A stretch of 6,305 bases of DNA, from positions 1-6,305 of the forward strand of contig JAQBUJ010000209.1 of assembly GCA_027623845.1 (NCBI GenBank), given 5' to 3'. Made by a program: the position numbers and the translations under genes. Under the pieces are notes generated by a model. It ran no database searches. It worked only from the letters and a program-made list of their open reading frames with translations, and was not told the origin of the DNA. This DNA comes from Pseudomonadota bacterium. GTDB lineage: Bacteria; Pseudomonadota; Alphaproteobacteria; Thalassobaculales; Thalassobaculaceae. Shown here piece by piece: positions 1-5,561 of the stretch (its first letter is position 1; each line of letters begins with the position of its first letter).

Positions 1-607
1 TCTGCTGGAAGCCACCCGCGCCGCCTTTGGGCTGTCAGTGGCGATTGACGAGGATCATCGCCAGCTTGAGGTGCTTGAGGACGACGTAAACCGGACGGTC
101 GTTTTGATTGACCGGCTGCTCACCGAGTTGAGCGACGATATCCGCCGCCAATCCAACTATGTCTCGACCGAGCGTAATGATCTGAACACGTTGGCTCTGG
201 CGATCAAGAATGGTGAGTTCTTCGGTCCCAGCTTGGCGACCACCGCCTATACGCGGGCCAATGCGGCACCGACTGCCGCCGCGCCGCGTGGCAGTGTCCG
301 CTCGGGGTCTCGTCGGCCGCTAGTGGTGATCCGCTTCGATCGACCGGACGTGAATTACCAGCAAGCGCTGTACAGCGCCGTGAACCGCGCTTTGCAACGT
401 CAACCGGACGCGGCCTTTGACTTGGTCTCGGTCAGTCAATTGCGTGGCGGGACGGCCCAATCGACGCTGAACGCCAATAGTGCCCGGCGCAACGCCCAGT
501 CGGTGCTGCGCGCGCTGGTCGACATGGGACTGCCGCCAAGCCGGGTTGCCTTATCGGCGACGACCGAGACAAGCGGCGGTAACGAGGTTCGCCTCTACGT
601 TCGCTGA
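1..607 (+). CDS. Conserved hypothetical protein, C-terminal part (5' end outside window); OmpA-like half-module at its end
   Basis: The reading frame is open from base 2 to the TGA at 605-607, giving 201 visible residues. A GTG at 38 exists, but there is no ribosome binding site before it and the 12 codons upstream continue the same helical style, so the true start most likely lies left of the window. Counting from that GTG as residue 1, residues 5-60 are charged and heptad-like (predicted helical or coiled coil). Residues 65-92 form an Ala/Pro/Ser/Arg-rich linker. Residues 93-189 look like a compact alpha/beta domain: a strand (PLVVIRF), a helix rich in Ala/Gln, a strand (FDLVSVS), then ARRNAQSVLRALVDMGLPPS followed by RVALSA and NEVRLYVR. 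That last stretch parallels the second half of OmpA-like domains (an RRA..V...L...G pattern, then N-R/E-V-x-I). Proteins with this ending are familiar to me only as uncharacterised alphaproteobacterial proteins. An envelope location is inferred. I cannot assign a function. Confidence 0.75.
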   Translation, partial: LLEATRAAFGLSVAIDEDHRQLEVLEDDVNRTVVLIDRLLTELSDDIRRQSNYVSTERNDLNTLALAIKNGEFFGPSLATTAYTRANAAPTAAAPRGSVRSGSRRPLVVIRFDRPDVNYQQALYSAVNRALQRQPDAAFDLVSVSQLRGGTAQSTLNANSARRNAQSVLRALVDMGLPPSRVALSATTETSGGNEVRLYVR

Positions 608-708
608 TCTTTGACGGCTGCACCGATCCAGCTCGGATCATCACCGGTGGCTTCCGTGCAGCGAGACGCACCGGGCATACCTGAGGTGAGCGGATTGGGG
701 GCATCGCG
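608..708. other. Intergenic gap with short inverted repeats, no clear terminator
   Basis: This 101-bp spacer lies between the envelope-type gene and the DUF4864 gene. It holds a short inverted repeat, GATCC (625-629) with GGATC (635-639), and a perfect 8-bp palindrome CACCGGTG at 642-649. Neither is followed by a T run, so an intrinsic terminator is not supported. A GGGGG at 697-701 sits 7 nt before the next ATG and probably serves as that gene's ribosome binding site. I see no convincing promoter. Confidence 0.35.
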
Positions 709-1152
709 ATGCGGCGACATGTTCTTCGTCTTTTCAGCGGTTTCTTCCTATTTTTTCTGATCGGTTTGCCGGCTCCGACATTGGCGGCCAGCTCGCTCGA
801 CACTGAGGAAGCAGCGCGCATCCGCAGCGTCATTCAAAAACAACTTGATGCGTTTCAGCGGGACAACTGGACCGAAGCCTTTAGCTATGCGGCGCCTTTT
901 CTCCAGGAGCAATTCGGCTCCCCCGACAGGTTCCGGCGCATGGTGCTGGGAGGCTATGCCATCGTCCATCGCCCGCGCACCACGACGTTCAAGGGCCTGG
1001 AAGAGATCGGGGGACGATTGGCGCAAAAGGTCTTCATGGTTGGCCCCGACGGTAAGGCGGCCATGGTGGTTTATTTCATGGAAAAGCAGGCCAACGGGAT
1101 TTGGCGGATCGGCGGCGTTTCCATAATCCCCCTGGCTGACCAGTCCGCCTGA
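709..1152 (+). CDS. DUF4864 domain-containing exported protein
   Basis: This 147-residue protein has a clear Sec-type signal peptide: basic MRRHVLR, a hydrophobic core at about residues 8-20 rich in Phe and Leu, and a likely cleavage after TLA near residue 26. The mature part matches the DUF4864 pattern. An N-terminal helix (about 34-50, ARIRSVIQKQLDAFQRDN) is followed by a helix with W-T-E-A-F, a central segment FRRMVLGGYAIVHRPRTTTF, then two strands around VFMVGPDGKAAMVVYFMEKQ and a closing GIWRIGGVSII. The helix-then-sheet order and the terminal W-R-I strand suggest an NTF2-like cone fold, which is inference. The family has no established biochemical role, and a periplasmic location follows only from the signal peptide. 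The ATG at 709 is chosen because GGGGG lies 7 nt upstream and the signal peptide begins right there. Length is normal for the family, with no sign of damage. Confidence 0.88.
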   Translation: MRRHVLRLFSGFFLFFLIGLPAPTLAASSLDTEEAARIRSVIQKQLDAFQRDNWTEAFSYAAPFLQEQFGSPDRFRRMVLGGYAIVHRPRTTTFKGLEEIGGRLAQKVFMVGPDGKAAMVVYFMEKQANGIWRIGGVSIIPLADQSA

Positions 1153-1160
1153 CCGGGCTG
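1141..1160 (+). other. Weak hairpin spanning the DUF4864 stop codon
   Basis: CAGTCCG (1141-1147) can pair with CGGGCTG (1154-1160) over seven pairs, one of them a G-T wobble, with a six-base loop that holds the stop codon. No T tract follows, so this is at best a factor-assisted 3' end or RNA-stability element. It may be chance in GC-rich DNA. Confidence 0.2.
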
Positions 1161-1251
1161 ATGCAGGCTATTCGAATGGCGTCCCTGCGGCTGTGGCGGG
1201 ATTGCCATCGGCCATCGTTCCAGATTAAGTGATCCTCCCAACACCTGAACC

Positions 1252-1265
1252 GGAGCCCCGGCGTG
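1252..1265 (+). promoter_or_regulatory. Ribosome binding site fixing the GTG start of XPRT
   Basis: GGAG at 1252-1255 lies 7 nt before GTG at 1263. The ATG at 1268 is out of frame with the protein. The GTG start gives an N-terminus that leads directly into the conserved family region (SWEELHRTAKALAWRL), so GTG is supported. Confidence 0.7.
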
Positions 1266-1781
1266 AATGACATTGCGGATGTGAGCTATTCCAAGGCCTT
1301 TCCAGTGAGCTGGGAGGAATTGCACCGCACCGCCAAAGCGCTGGCCTGGCGGCTGTCCGAGATGCCGACCTTCGACGGGGTGATCGCCGTCACCCGCGGT
1401 GGCCTAGTGCCCGCCGCGATCGTCGCCCGCGAACTGGAAATTCGGGTCGTCGACACGATCAGCGCCATCAGCTATCAGGACAATGCCGTCGACAAGATCG
1501 AAGAGCGTGAACGCGGCGAGGTGCGGATCATCAAGCCGCCGTCGATGACCACGGATGGCGCGGGCTGGCTGATCGTCGACGATCTGGTCGACACCGGAGA
1601 GACCGCCAAGACAGTGCGCGCCCTGCTTCCCAAAGCCCATTTCGCCACGGTTTACGCCAAACCGGCCGGGCGCCCCTTGGTCGACACCTTCGTTACCGAG
1701 GTCAGCCAGGACACCTGGATCCATTTTCCCTGGGACTTGGAACCTCGACCGGTTGACCCCATCATCGGAAACAGGCGATAG
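1263..1781 (+). CDS. gpt: Xanthine(-guanine) phosphoribosyltransferase
   Basis: The product is a 172-residue type I phosphoribosyltransferase that transfers 5-phosphoribose from PRPP to xanthine or guanine, making XMP or GMP in purine salvage. It matches E. coli Gpt (152 residues) along its length: SWEELHRTAKALAWRL near the N-terminus; FDGVIAVTRGGLVPAAIVAR (about 38-57), carrying the RGG that contacts pyrophosphate; the PRPP-binding loop LIVDDLVDTGETA (103-115) with the Asp-Asp pair; FATVYAKPAGRPLVDTFV (127-144); and QDTWIHFPWD (149-158), the purine-binding region with the stacking Trp. The extra length is a short N-terminal extension, a slightly longer region around residues 80-98 and a Pro/Arg tail. 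It acts in the cytoplasm or at the inner membrane face. The start is GTG with GGAG 7 nt upstream. It stands alone, 110 bp after the DUF4864 gene, and converges on the histidine kinase gene. No purine riboswitch is visible in the 110-bp leader, and its promoter is not clear. Confidence 0.95.
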   Translation: MNDIADVSYSKAFPVSWEELHRTAKALAWRLSEMPTFDGVIAVTRGGLVPAAIVARELEIRVVDTISAISYQDNAVDKIEERERGEVRIIKPPSMTTDGAGWLIVDDLVDTGETAKTVRALLPKAHFATVYAKPAGRPLVDTFVTEVSQDTWIHFPWDLEPRPVDPIIGNRR

Positions 1782-1860
1782 GGTTCGCGGCGCGCAGACG
1801 CCAACTCAATACGCCAAAGTTCCCGAAAACCAGAGGCCGGGCGACAAGCGATCAGGCCAG
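1782..1860. other. Convergent intergenic gap, no clear terminator
   Basis: This 79-bp spacer lies between the 3' ends of the XPRT gene (+) and the kinase gene (-), where transcripts converge. The best stem, GGCG (1789-1792) with CGCC (1799-1802), is only four pairs and has no T run on either side. Termination here is likely factor-dependent, or not visible by eye. Confidence 0.4.
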
Positions 1861-3240
1861 TCACCGGTCTTGCGGCGAGCCGGGTAGATCGAGGTGGAAT
1901 TCAGCGCCGCGATCGCCAGATTCGGCGAGGCTTAAGCTGCCGCCATGGGCCTGTGCGATATCCCGAGCGATGGTCAGGCCCAGACCGGCGCCGTCTTTCT
2001 TGGTCGAAACATGGAACGGCTTAAATAGCTGGTCTCGCAGCCCCTCGGGAATCCCCGGCCCATCATCGCCGACGGACAACCTAAAGCGGCCATTTCCCGG
2101 CTCGCGGCGGACGGTCAGGGTGGTCGCCCCGGCAGCGGCGGCATTATTCGCTAGGTTAGCGAAGACTCGAAACAGCTGATCTCGATCCCCGCGCACGATC
2201 GTCATCGCCAACCCCTGGCAGTCGATCGAGAAAGGCTCGAGTTGGCCAGCCTGGATCTCCATCTCGACGTCGTTCAACAGCTCGACCAATGATATGTCTC
2301 GAATTTCGAGGGCCTGAGTATCCTGGGTGAAACTGATGGTTTGCGAGCACAGCCGGGCCGCCCGGTCGATGGCCCGGATCAGCGGCGGCGTAATACGGCG
2401 AACATTTTCATCCTCGCTTTCAGCCAACCGATCCGAGATCAAGGTCGCGGTGGCCAGCATGTTGCGCAGATCATGGTTGATCTTGTTAACCGCCGTCCCC
2501 AGCGTGGCCAGGCGGGTGCGCTGGCGCAATGCCGTGCGCAGTCGCGCCTTCATCGACGCCAACTCGCTCATCGCGATTCCGATCTCGTCGCTCCGCCCGG
2601 TGTCTTGGATATCACTGGTATAATCCTCGGGATCGCGCCGAAACGACACCAGACTGGCGGTGATCGTCTGCATCGGCAAGACCATCAGCCAGCGCAGCGA
2701 GAGAAACACCAATGCCGCCGTGATCAGCGAGATCACCACCGACAACTCCAGGATCCGCCAAGAGTAGTCATACATGGCCGAGCGCATTGGCGCCTCATCC
2801 AGCTCGATCGCCAACAACACGCTGGCGTCCTTCGGTGATCGTCCGATCACCTTGATGATTCGGTTTTCCGATTGCGCCAAGGCTATGACCGCGTCGTAGA
2901 TCAATTCCGCCGCCTTATGGTCACGCAGGTCGAATTCCGCGTCTACTTTGCGGTCCGAGGGCCGCGCGATCGATTTCAGCGTACTGCCGGTGCGCCGCGC
3001 CACGATGCTATGCGCGCCGGCATGGTTCAGCAGTTGTTCCGCCAACTCCTCGGTCACCATGCCATCCGGCGCGCCTTGAAGAGCCAGCGCCGCCAGATGC
3101 GCCGAGGCCAATCGCTCTTCGAGATAGGTCAGTCGAAACCGGGCGATCGACGGCGTATAGATCAATACTTCCGACAGCATCACGAAGAAGGCCGTCAAAA
3201 TCAGCAATCGGAAGGACAAACTTCGCAAGAAAGGCGTCAT
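1861..3240 (-). CDS. Membrane-bound sensor histidine kinase (two TM segments, HAMP-like linker, HisKA, HATPase_c)
   Basis: This 459-residue protein has a first membrane segment at about residues 8-29, a periplasmic sensor region at about 30-160, a second membrane segment at about 163-190 and a HAMP-like linker at about 185-243. The dimerisation/phosphoacceptor helix carries the H-box NKINHDLRN (phospho-His at residue 256). The ATPase domain has an N-box ANLANNAAAA (361-370), a G1 box DDGPGIP (392-398), an F-box LFKPFHVSTK (405-414), a G2 box GAGLGL (417-422) and GDRGAEF (442-448). All catalytic landmarks are intact, so it should autophosphorylate and pass phosphate to a response regulator. 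No regulator is encoded in this window, and the signal is unknown; the periplasmic domain matches nothing I can name. I chose ATG 3240 because AAAGG at 3251-3247 sits 6 nt upstream. An in-frame GTG at 3255 would add five residues but lacks a ribosome binding site. It lies 33 nt downstream of the oxidoreductase gene, probably in one transcript. Confidence 0.93.
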   Translation of the reverse strand: MTPFLRSLSFRLLILTAFFVMLSEVLIYTPSIARFRLTYLEERLASAHLAALALQGAPDGMVTEELAEQLLNHAGAHSIVARRTGSTLKSIARPSDRKVDAEFDLRDHKAAELIYDAVIALAQSENRIIKVIGRSPKDASVLLAIELDEAPMRSAMYDYSWRILELSVVISLITAALVFLSLRWLMVLPMQTITASLVSFRRDPEDYTSDIQDTGRSDEIGIAMSELASMKARLRTALRQRTRLATLGTAVNKINHDLRNMLATATLISDRLAESEDENVRRITPPLIRAIDRAARLCSQTISFTQDTQALEIRDISLVELLNDVEMEIQAGQLEPFSIDCQGLAMTIVRGDRDQLFRVFANLANNAAAAGATTLTVRREPGNGRFRLSVGDDGPGIPEGLRDQLFKPFHVSTKKDGAGLGLTIARDIAQAHGGSLSLAESGDRGAEFHLDLPGSPQDR

Positions 3241-3251
3241 GGCCGGCCTTT
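3241..3251 (-). promoter_or_regulatory. Ribosome binding site deciding the kinase start
   Basis: On the minus strand, AAAGG at 3251-3247 is followed by a 6-nt spacer and ATG at 3240-3238. This favours the ATG over the GTG at 3255-3253, which has no purine-rich sequence upstream. Confidence 0.6.
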
Positions 3252-3273
3252 GCACGGGTCAAGCGATCGCAGT

Positions 3274-4773
3274 CTACCCGAAGCGGGCGAGGAACCGGAC
3301 GATTTTCCGGATCCGCTCGCTGAACAGTTTCGGCGTGTAGTAACTACCGGCGGCCCGCTTGTTCGCTTCGCCCAAGGTCGGATAGGGAAGCACAACGCCG
3401 GCCATGGCGCCGATCTTCAGTTTCTGCTGGATCGCCAGACACCAGATCTGAATCACCTCGCCAGCATGAGCCCCGACGATCGTCGCGCCCAAGATGCGGC
3501 CCTTTGGCGTGATGATGACTTTCACCATGCCCCGGGTATCGCGCTCCGCCTGCGCCCGGTCGTTCTCGGCGAAGGGCCAGCGCAACACCTGGATTTCGCC
3601 ATGGGTCTCGCGCGCCTCGGCTTCGCTAAGGCCTACCGAGGCCAGTTCCGGATCACTATAGGTAACCCACGGAACGGCGCGGTAATCAACCCTGGCCGGC
3701 AACCGGAACAAGGCGCTGCGAATGACCAGACCAGCATGGTACCCGGCCATATGAGTGAACTGATAGGGGCCGGCGACATCGCCGATCGCATAAACCCGGC
3801 GGTTGCTGGTGCGAAGCCCCTGATCGACAGCGATGCCGGTGCGGGTCGGCTCAATCCCGGCCGCCTCCAGGTTCAGTCCCTCGACCGTCGCCCGGCGACC
3901 GGCCGCCACTAATAGATGGCTGCCCACGATCTCACGCGGCGCATCCTCTCCTGACATGCCCTCTGGTACGCCTTCTGGTTCTGGTACGCCTTCTGGCACG
4001 CCCCCAGACAGGGCCCCAGACACGCCCAAGCTCACCCGCACACCGCCGCCTTCGGGATAGGCGACCTGGCGGACCGCAACCCCCTCAAGCACCTCCAGCC
4101 CCTGCTCCAGCAAGCGACGGCGTATAATGTCGACCAGTTCCGGATCGTCCTTGGCCATGATCCGCGCCATCTCGACGACGGTTACGCGAGATCCTAGATT
4201 GTGAAAGGCCTGGGCAAGTTCGATCCCGATCGGCCCGCCGCCCATGACGATCAGGTGTTCCGGCAGCGAATCCACGCCAAAGACGGTTTCGTTGGTGAGA
4301 TAGGGTCCGTCGGACAAGCCGGGAACCGGCGGCACCATCGGTGTCGAGCCGGTGGCGACCACGATGCGTCGCGCCGTCACCCTGAGATCGCCGCCTTCGA
4401 CGGTCCTGGGGCCGACGAACCGGGCCGGCGCCTGGACCACTCGCACGCCCAGGCCTTCAAAGCGCTCAACGGAATCCATCGGGGCGATCGCATCGATCAC
4501 GCCCCGGACATGCGCCTTCACCGCCTGGAAATCCACGACCTCGGGTTCAGAGGTAATGCCGAACCGCGCATCACCCTGTTGGCGCGCCCTCGCCTTGCCG
4601 GCGGCCAACAACGCCTTTGAGGGCACGCAGCCGTGATTGAGGCAGTCGCCCCCCATCTCGCCGGCCTCGAACAGCACCACGCTCGCGCCCATTTGCGACG
4701 CGCCTGCGGCAACCGACAAACCACCGGCCCCGCCGCCGATGACGCAGAGATCGACCCTCAACCGTTCAACCAT
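3274..4773 (-). CDS. FAD-dependent pyridine nucleotide-disulfide oxidoreductase (mercuric reductase/lipoamide dehydrogenase-like)
   Basis: This 499-residue class I flavoprotein disulfide reductase has an FAD-binding GGGAGG (13-18) after a beta strand, the redox-active disulfide in GGDCLNHGCVPSK (Cys44/Cys49), VATGSTP (139-145), a second Rossmann motif GGGPIG (178-183) with acidic Glu201 ending the next strand (favouring NADH, an inference), the FAD motif AIGDVAG (329-335), and a C-terminal dimerisation domain from about residue 365. It lacks the N-terminal metal-binding domain and C-terminal Cys pair of MerA, so mercury reduction is not supported. The usual His-Pro-Thr of lipoamide dehydrogenase reads Tyr-Pro-Thr (464-466), so lipoamide is unlikely too. 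The substrate is unknown. Residues about 250-281 form a low-complexity Gly/Val/Pro/Glu insert not expected in the family and account for the length above the usual 460-475. ATG 4773 is chosen (AGGA at 4783-4780, 6 nt spacer) over the adjoining TTG at 4776. The kinase gene follows 33 nt downstream. Confidence 0.93.
   Translation of the reverse strand: MVERLRVDLCVIGGGAGGLSVAAGASQMGASVVLFEAGEMGGDCLNHGCVPSKALLAAGKARARQQGDARFGITSEPEVVDFQAVKAHVRGVIDAIAPMDSVERFEGLGVRVVQAPARFVGPRTVEGGDLRVTARRIVVATGSTPMVPPVPGLSDGPYLTNETVFGVDSLPEHLIVMGGGPIGIELAQAFHNLGSRVTVVEMARIMAKDDPELVDIIRRRLLEQGLEVLEGVAVRQVAYPEGGGVRVSLGVSGALSGGVPEGVPEPEGVPEGMSGEDAPREIVGSHLLVAAGRRATVEGLNLEAAGIEPTRTGIAVDQGLRTSNRRVYAIGDVAGPYQFTHMAGYHAGLVIRSALFRLPARVDYRAVPWVTYSDPELASVGLSEAEARETHGEIQVLRWPFAENDRAQAERDTRGMVKVIITPKGRILGATIVGAHAGEVIQIWCLAIQQKLKIGAMAGVVLPYPTLGEANKRAAGSYYTPKLFSERIRKIVRFLARFG
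3962..4022. repeat. Short imperfect tandem repeats inside the oxidoreductase gene
   Basis: Read on the plus strand, an exact 17-nt direct repeat TCTGGTACGCCTTCTGG occurs at 3962-3978 and 3980-3996 (period 18 bp). Just beyond it, CCCCAGACA occurs twice, at 4002-4010 and 4014-4022 (period 12 bp). Both periods are multiples of three, so the frame is kept. On the coding (minus) strand they give the repetitive peptide VSGALSGGVPEG followed by VPEPEGVPEG (residues 251-272). This looks like replication-slippage expansion in a surface loop of the NAD-binding domain. Confidence 0.85.
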
Positions 4774-4783
4774 CAAGCATCCT
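4774..4783 (-). promoter_or_regulatory. Ribosome binding site of the oxidoreductase gene
   Basis: On the minus strand, AGGA at 4783-4780 (within AAAGGA from 4785) stands 6 nt before ATG 4773. The TTG codon at 4776-4774 is only 3 nt from it, too close for efficient initiation, so ATG is preferred. Confidence 0.6.
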
Positions 4784-4874
4784 TTGTTCGGCCATGCGGG
4801 ACTGTTCCAAACTCCAGCAACCCGCGCCAGTCACCTTGACGTGAGTCTTCTGCAAAAGAAGGCGCCACGCGACG

Positions 4875-4903
4875 TTGACTTGCCCCGACCGAATCGATAT
4901 ACA
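4875..4903 (+). promoter_or_regulatory. Sigma70-type promoter of the rpmH-rnpA-yidD-yidC cluster
   Basis: The -35 element TTGACT (4875-4880) is separated by exactly 17 bp from the -10 element TATACA (4898-4903). This is close to consensus and the strongest promoter-like sequence noticed in the window. It predicts a transcript start near 4910 and a leader of about 45 nt before rpmH, as expected for a highly expressed ribosomal protein gene. Confidence 0.75.
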
Positions 4904-4955
4904 CCCCTCCGCACTCGCTACGGCGAAAAAGAACTCTGTCGACGGAGTACCTACC

Positions 4956-5090
4956 GTGAAACGGACCTATCAACCTAGCGTCTTGGTGCGTAAGCGCCGG
5001 CACGGCTTCCGCTCCCGAATGGCAACAGTCGGAGGTCGCCGGGTCCTCAGGGCGCGACGCGCCAAGGGTCGTGCCAAGCTAAGCGCCTAA
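4956..5090 (+). CDS. rpmH: 50S ribosomal protein L34
   Basis: The product is 44 residues, the usual L34 length, and almost entirely consensus: KRTYQPSVLVRKRRHGFRSR, then MATVGGRRVLRARRAKGRAK and a terminal LSA. L34 is a small, very basic protein of the large ribosomal subunit that binds 23S rRNA. The start is GTG at 4956, directly before the invariant KRTYQPS, with GGAG at 4944-4947 placed 8 nt upstream. The frame is open further upstream to 4875, but the family N-terminus is at the GTG. It is the first gene of the cluster with rnpA, yidD and yidC, with the near-consensus promoter about 50 bp upstream. The gap to rnpA is 36 bp. Confidence 0.98.
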   Translation: MKRTYQPSVLVRKRRHGFRSRMATVGGRRVLRARRAKGRAKLSA

Positions 5091-5095
5091 TCACG

Positions 5096-5119
5096 CGGCG
5101 TTTAGCCGTCGCACGACGG
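5096..5119 (+). promoter_or_regulatory. Two overlapping alternative hairpins in the rpmH-rnpA spacer, one covering the rnpA ribosome binding site
   Basis: CGGC (5096-5099) pairs with GCCG (5105-5108) around a five-base loop. CCGTC (5106-5110) pairs with GACGG (5115-5119) around GCAC. The two share bases 5106-5108, so only one can form at a time. The second stem includes the only purine-rich stretch ahead of rnpA (GACGGA, 5115-5120), which ends 6 nt before its ATG. The stems are short and this is inferred by eye. It could help keep rnpA output far below that of rpmH. Confidence 0.4.
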
Positions 5120-5126
5120 AATACCC

Positions 5127-5561
5127 ATGCGAAGCATCGCAACGGCGCTCTTAGGGCGCTTAACCAGACGCCCGGACTATCTGCGGGTCGCCCGAGGGCG
5201 GCGCAAGGCAGTGACGCCCGGACTGGTCCTGCAAGCCTCTTCTCTTGACTTGCCGGCGCTCGGGCCGCGCCCGCGAATCGGCTATACCGCAAGCAAGAAA
5301 GTCGGTAACGCCGTGGCCCGCAACCGGGCGCGCAGGCGTTTGAAAGCAGTGGTTCAGGACGTGCTCAGCGAACGTGCGGGCGAAGCAATGGACTATGTAT
5401 TGATCGCCCGTGCGGCCACCGTGGCCCGCTCTTACGATGATCTGCTTGATGATCTGCGCCAGGCGCTCGACCAAGTGAACCGTCCCCGGGAACACCGGTC
5501 ACGCGACAAGCGGCGACAGGGCGACGGGATCGAGAACACTTTCTTGGGCGCGGCGCGATGA
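5127..5561 (+). CDS. rnpA: Ribonuclease P protein component
   Basis: The product is the 144-residue basic protein subunit of RNase P, which binds the catalytic RNA and helps cleave 5' leaders from precursor tRNAs. The N-terminal LTRRPDYLRVARGRRKA (12-28) fits the family's R-x-x-F/Y-x-x-V-x-x-G start, followed by LVLQA (33-37) and RIGYTASKKVGNAV (50-63). The signature RNR motif is RNRARRRLKAVV (65-76), and YVLIARA (90-96) forms the last core strand. A family-typical helix follows (YDDLLDDLRQAL, 103-114). The last 25-30 residues are a charged, probably disordered tail somewhat longer than in compact homologues. ATG 5127 has only a weak ribosome binding site (GGA, 6 nt spacer) within a possible hairpin. 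The stop codon overlaps the yidD start as ATGA. Confidence 0.96.
   Translation: MRSIATALLGRLTRRPDYLRVARGRRKAVTPGLVLQASSLDLPALGPRPRIGYTASKKVGNAVARNRARRRLKAVVQDVLSERAGEAMDYVLIARAATVARSYDDLLDDLRQALDQVNRPREHRSRDKRRQGDGIENTFLGAAR

Larger units (their letters stand above)
4774..4955. other. Divergent intergenic region between the oxidoreductase and rpmH genes
   Basis: This 182-bp region must hold promoters for both directions. The rightward one is clear (TTGACT/TATACA at 4875-4903). For the leftward oxidoreductase/kinase pair I see only weak -35-like TTG hexamers and no good -10. No DnaA box matching TTATCCACA is present, so there is no sign of the replication origin that adjoins rpmH in some bacteria. 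Confidence 0.5.

Noticed and set aside
432..833. Minus-strand frame across the first two genes
   Set aside because: It is Arg/Pro-rich with no recognisable domain and lies opposite a signal peptide and a conserved domain of the real genes.
1153..1262. Purine riboswitch or clear promoter ahead of the XPRT gene
   Set aside because: No purine-aptamer-like three-way junction can be drawn, and the best promoter guess (TTGCCA at 1202 with GATTAA at 1223, 15-bp spacing) is too weak to call.
1782..1860. Bidirectional intrinsic terminator between the convergent genes
   Set aside because: Only four-pair stems are found, and there is no T run on either strand.
2341..2838. Plus-strand open frame opposite the kinase
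   Set aside because: The composition is very Arg/Gln/His-rich and it lies wholly antisense to the conserved HisKA and HAMP-like coding sequence, so it is a shadow frame.
2872..3912. Long plus-strand open frame (346 codons) crossing the kinase 5' end and the oxidoreductase 3' end
   Set aside because: It runs antisense to two clear protein families, spans the gap between them, and its translation is Arg/Gln/His-rich with no domain. It is typical of a GC-rich shadow frame.
3274..4773. Annotation of the oxidoreductase as mercuric reductase (merA) or lipoamide dehydrogenase (lpdA)
   Set aside because: There is no heavy-metal-associated N-terminal domain and no C-terminal Cys pair for MerA, the lipoamide dehydrogenase His is replaced by Tyr, and no mer or 2-oxoacid dehydrogenase genes lie nearby.
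4774..4955. Chromosomal replication origin next to rpmH
   Set aside because: No DnaA-box cluster, no AT-rich unwinding stretch and no dnaA gene are visible. In many alphaproteobacteria the rpmH cluster is not at the origin.
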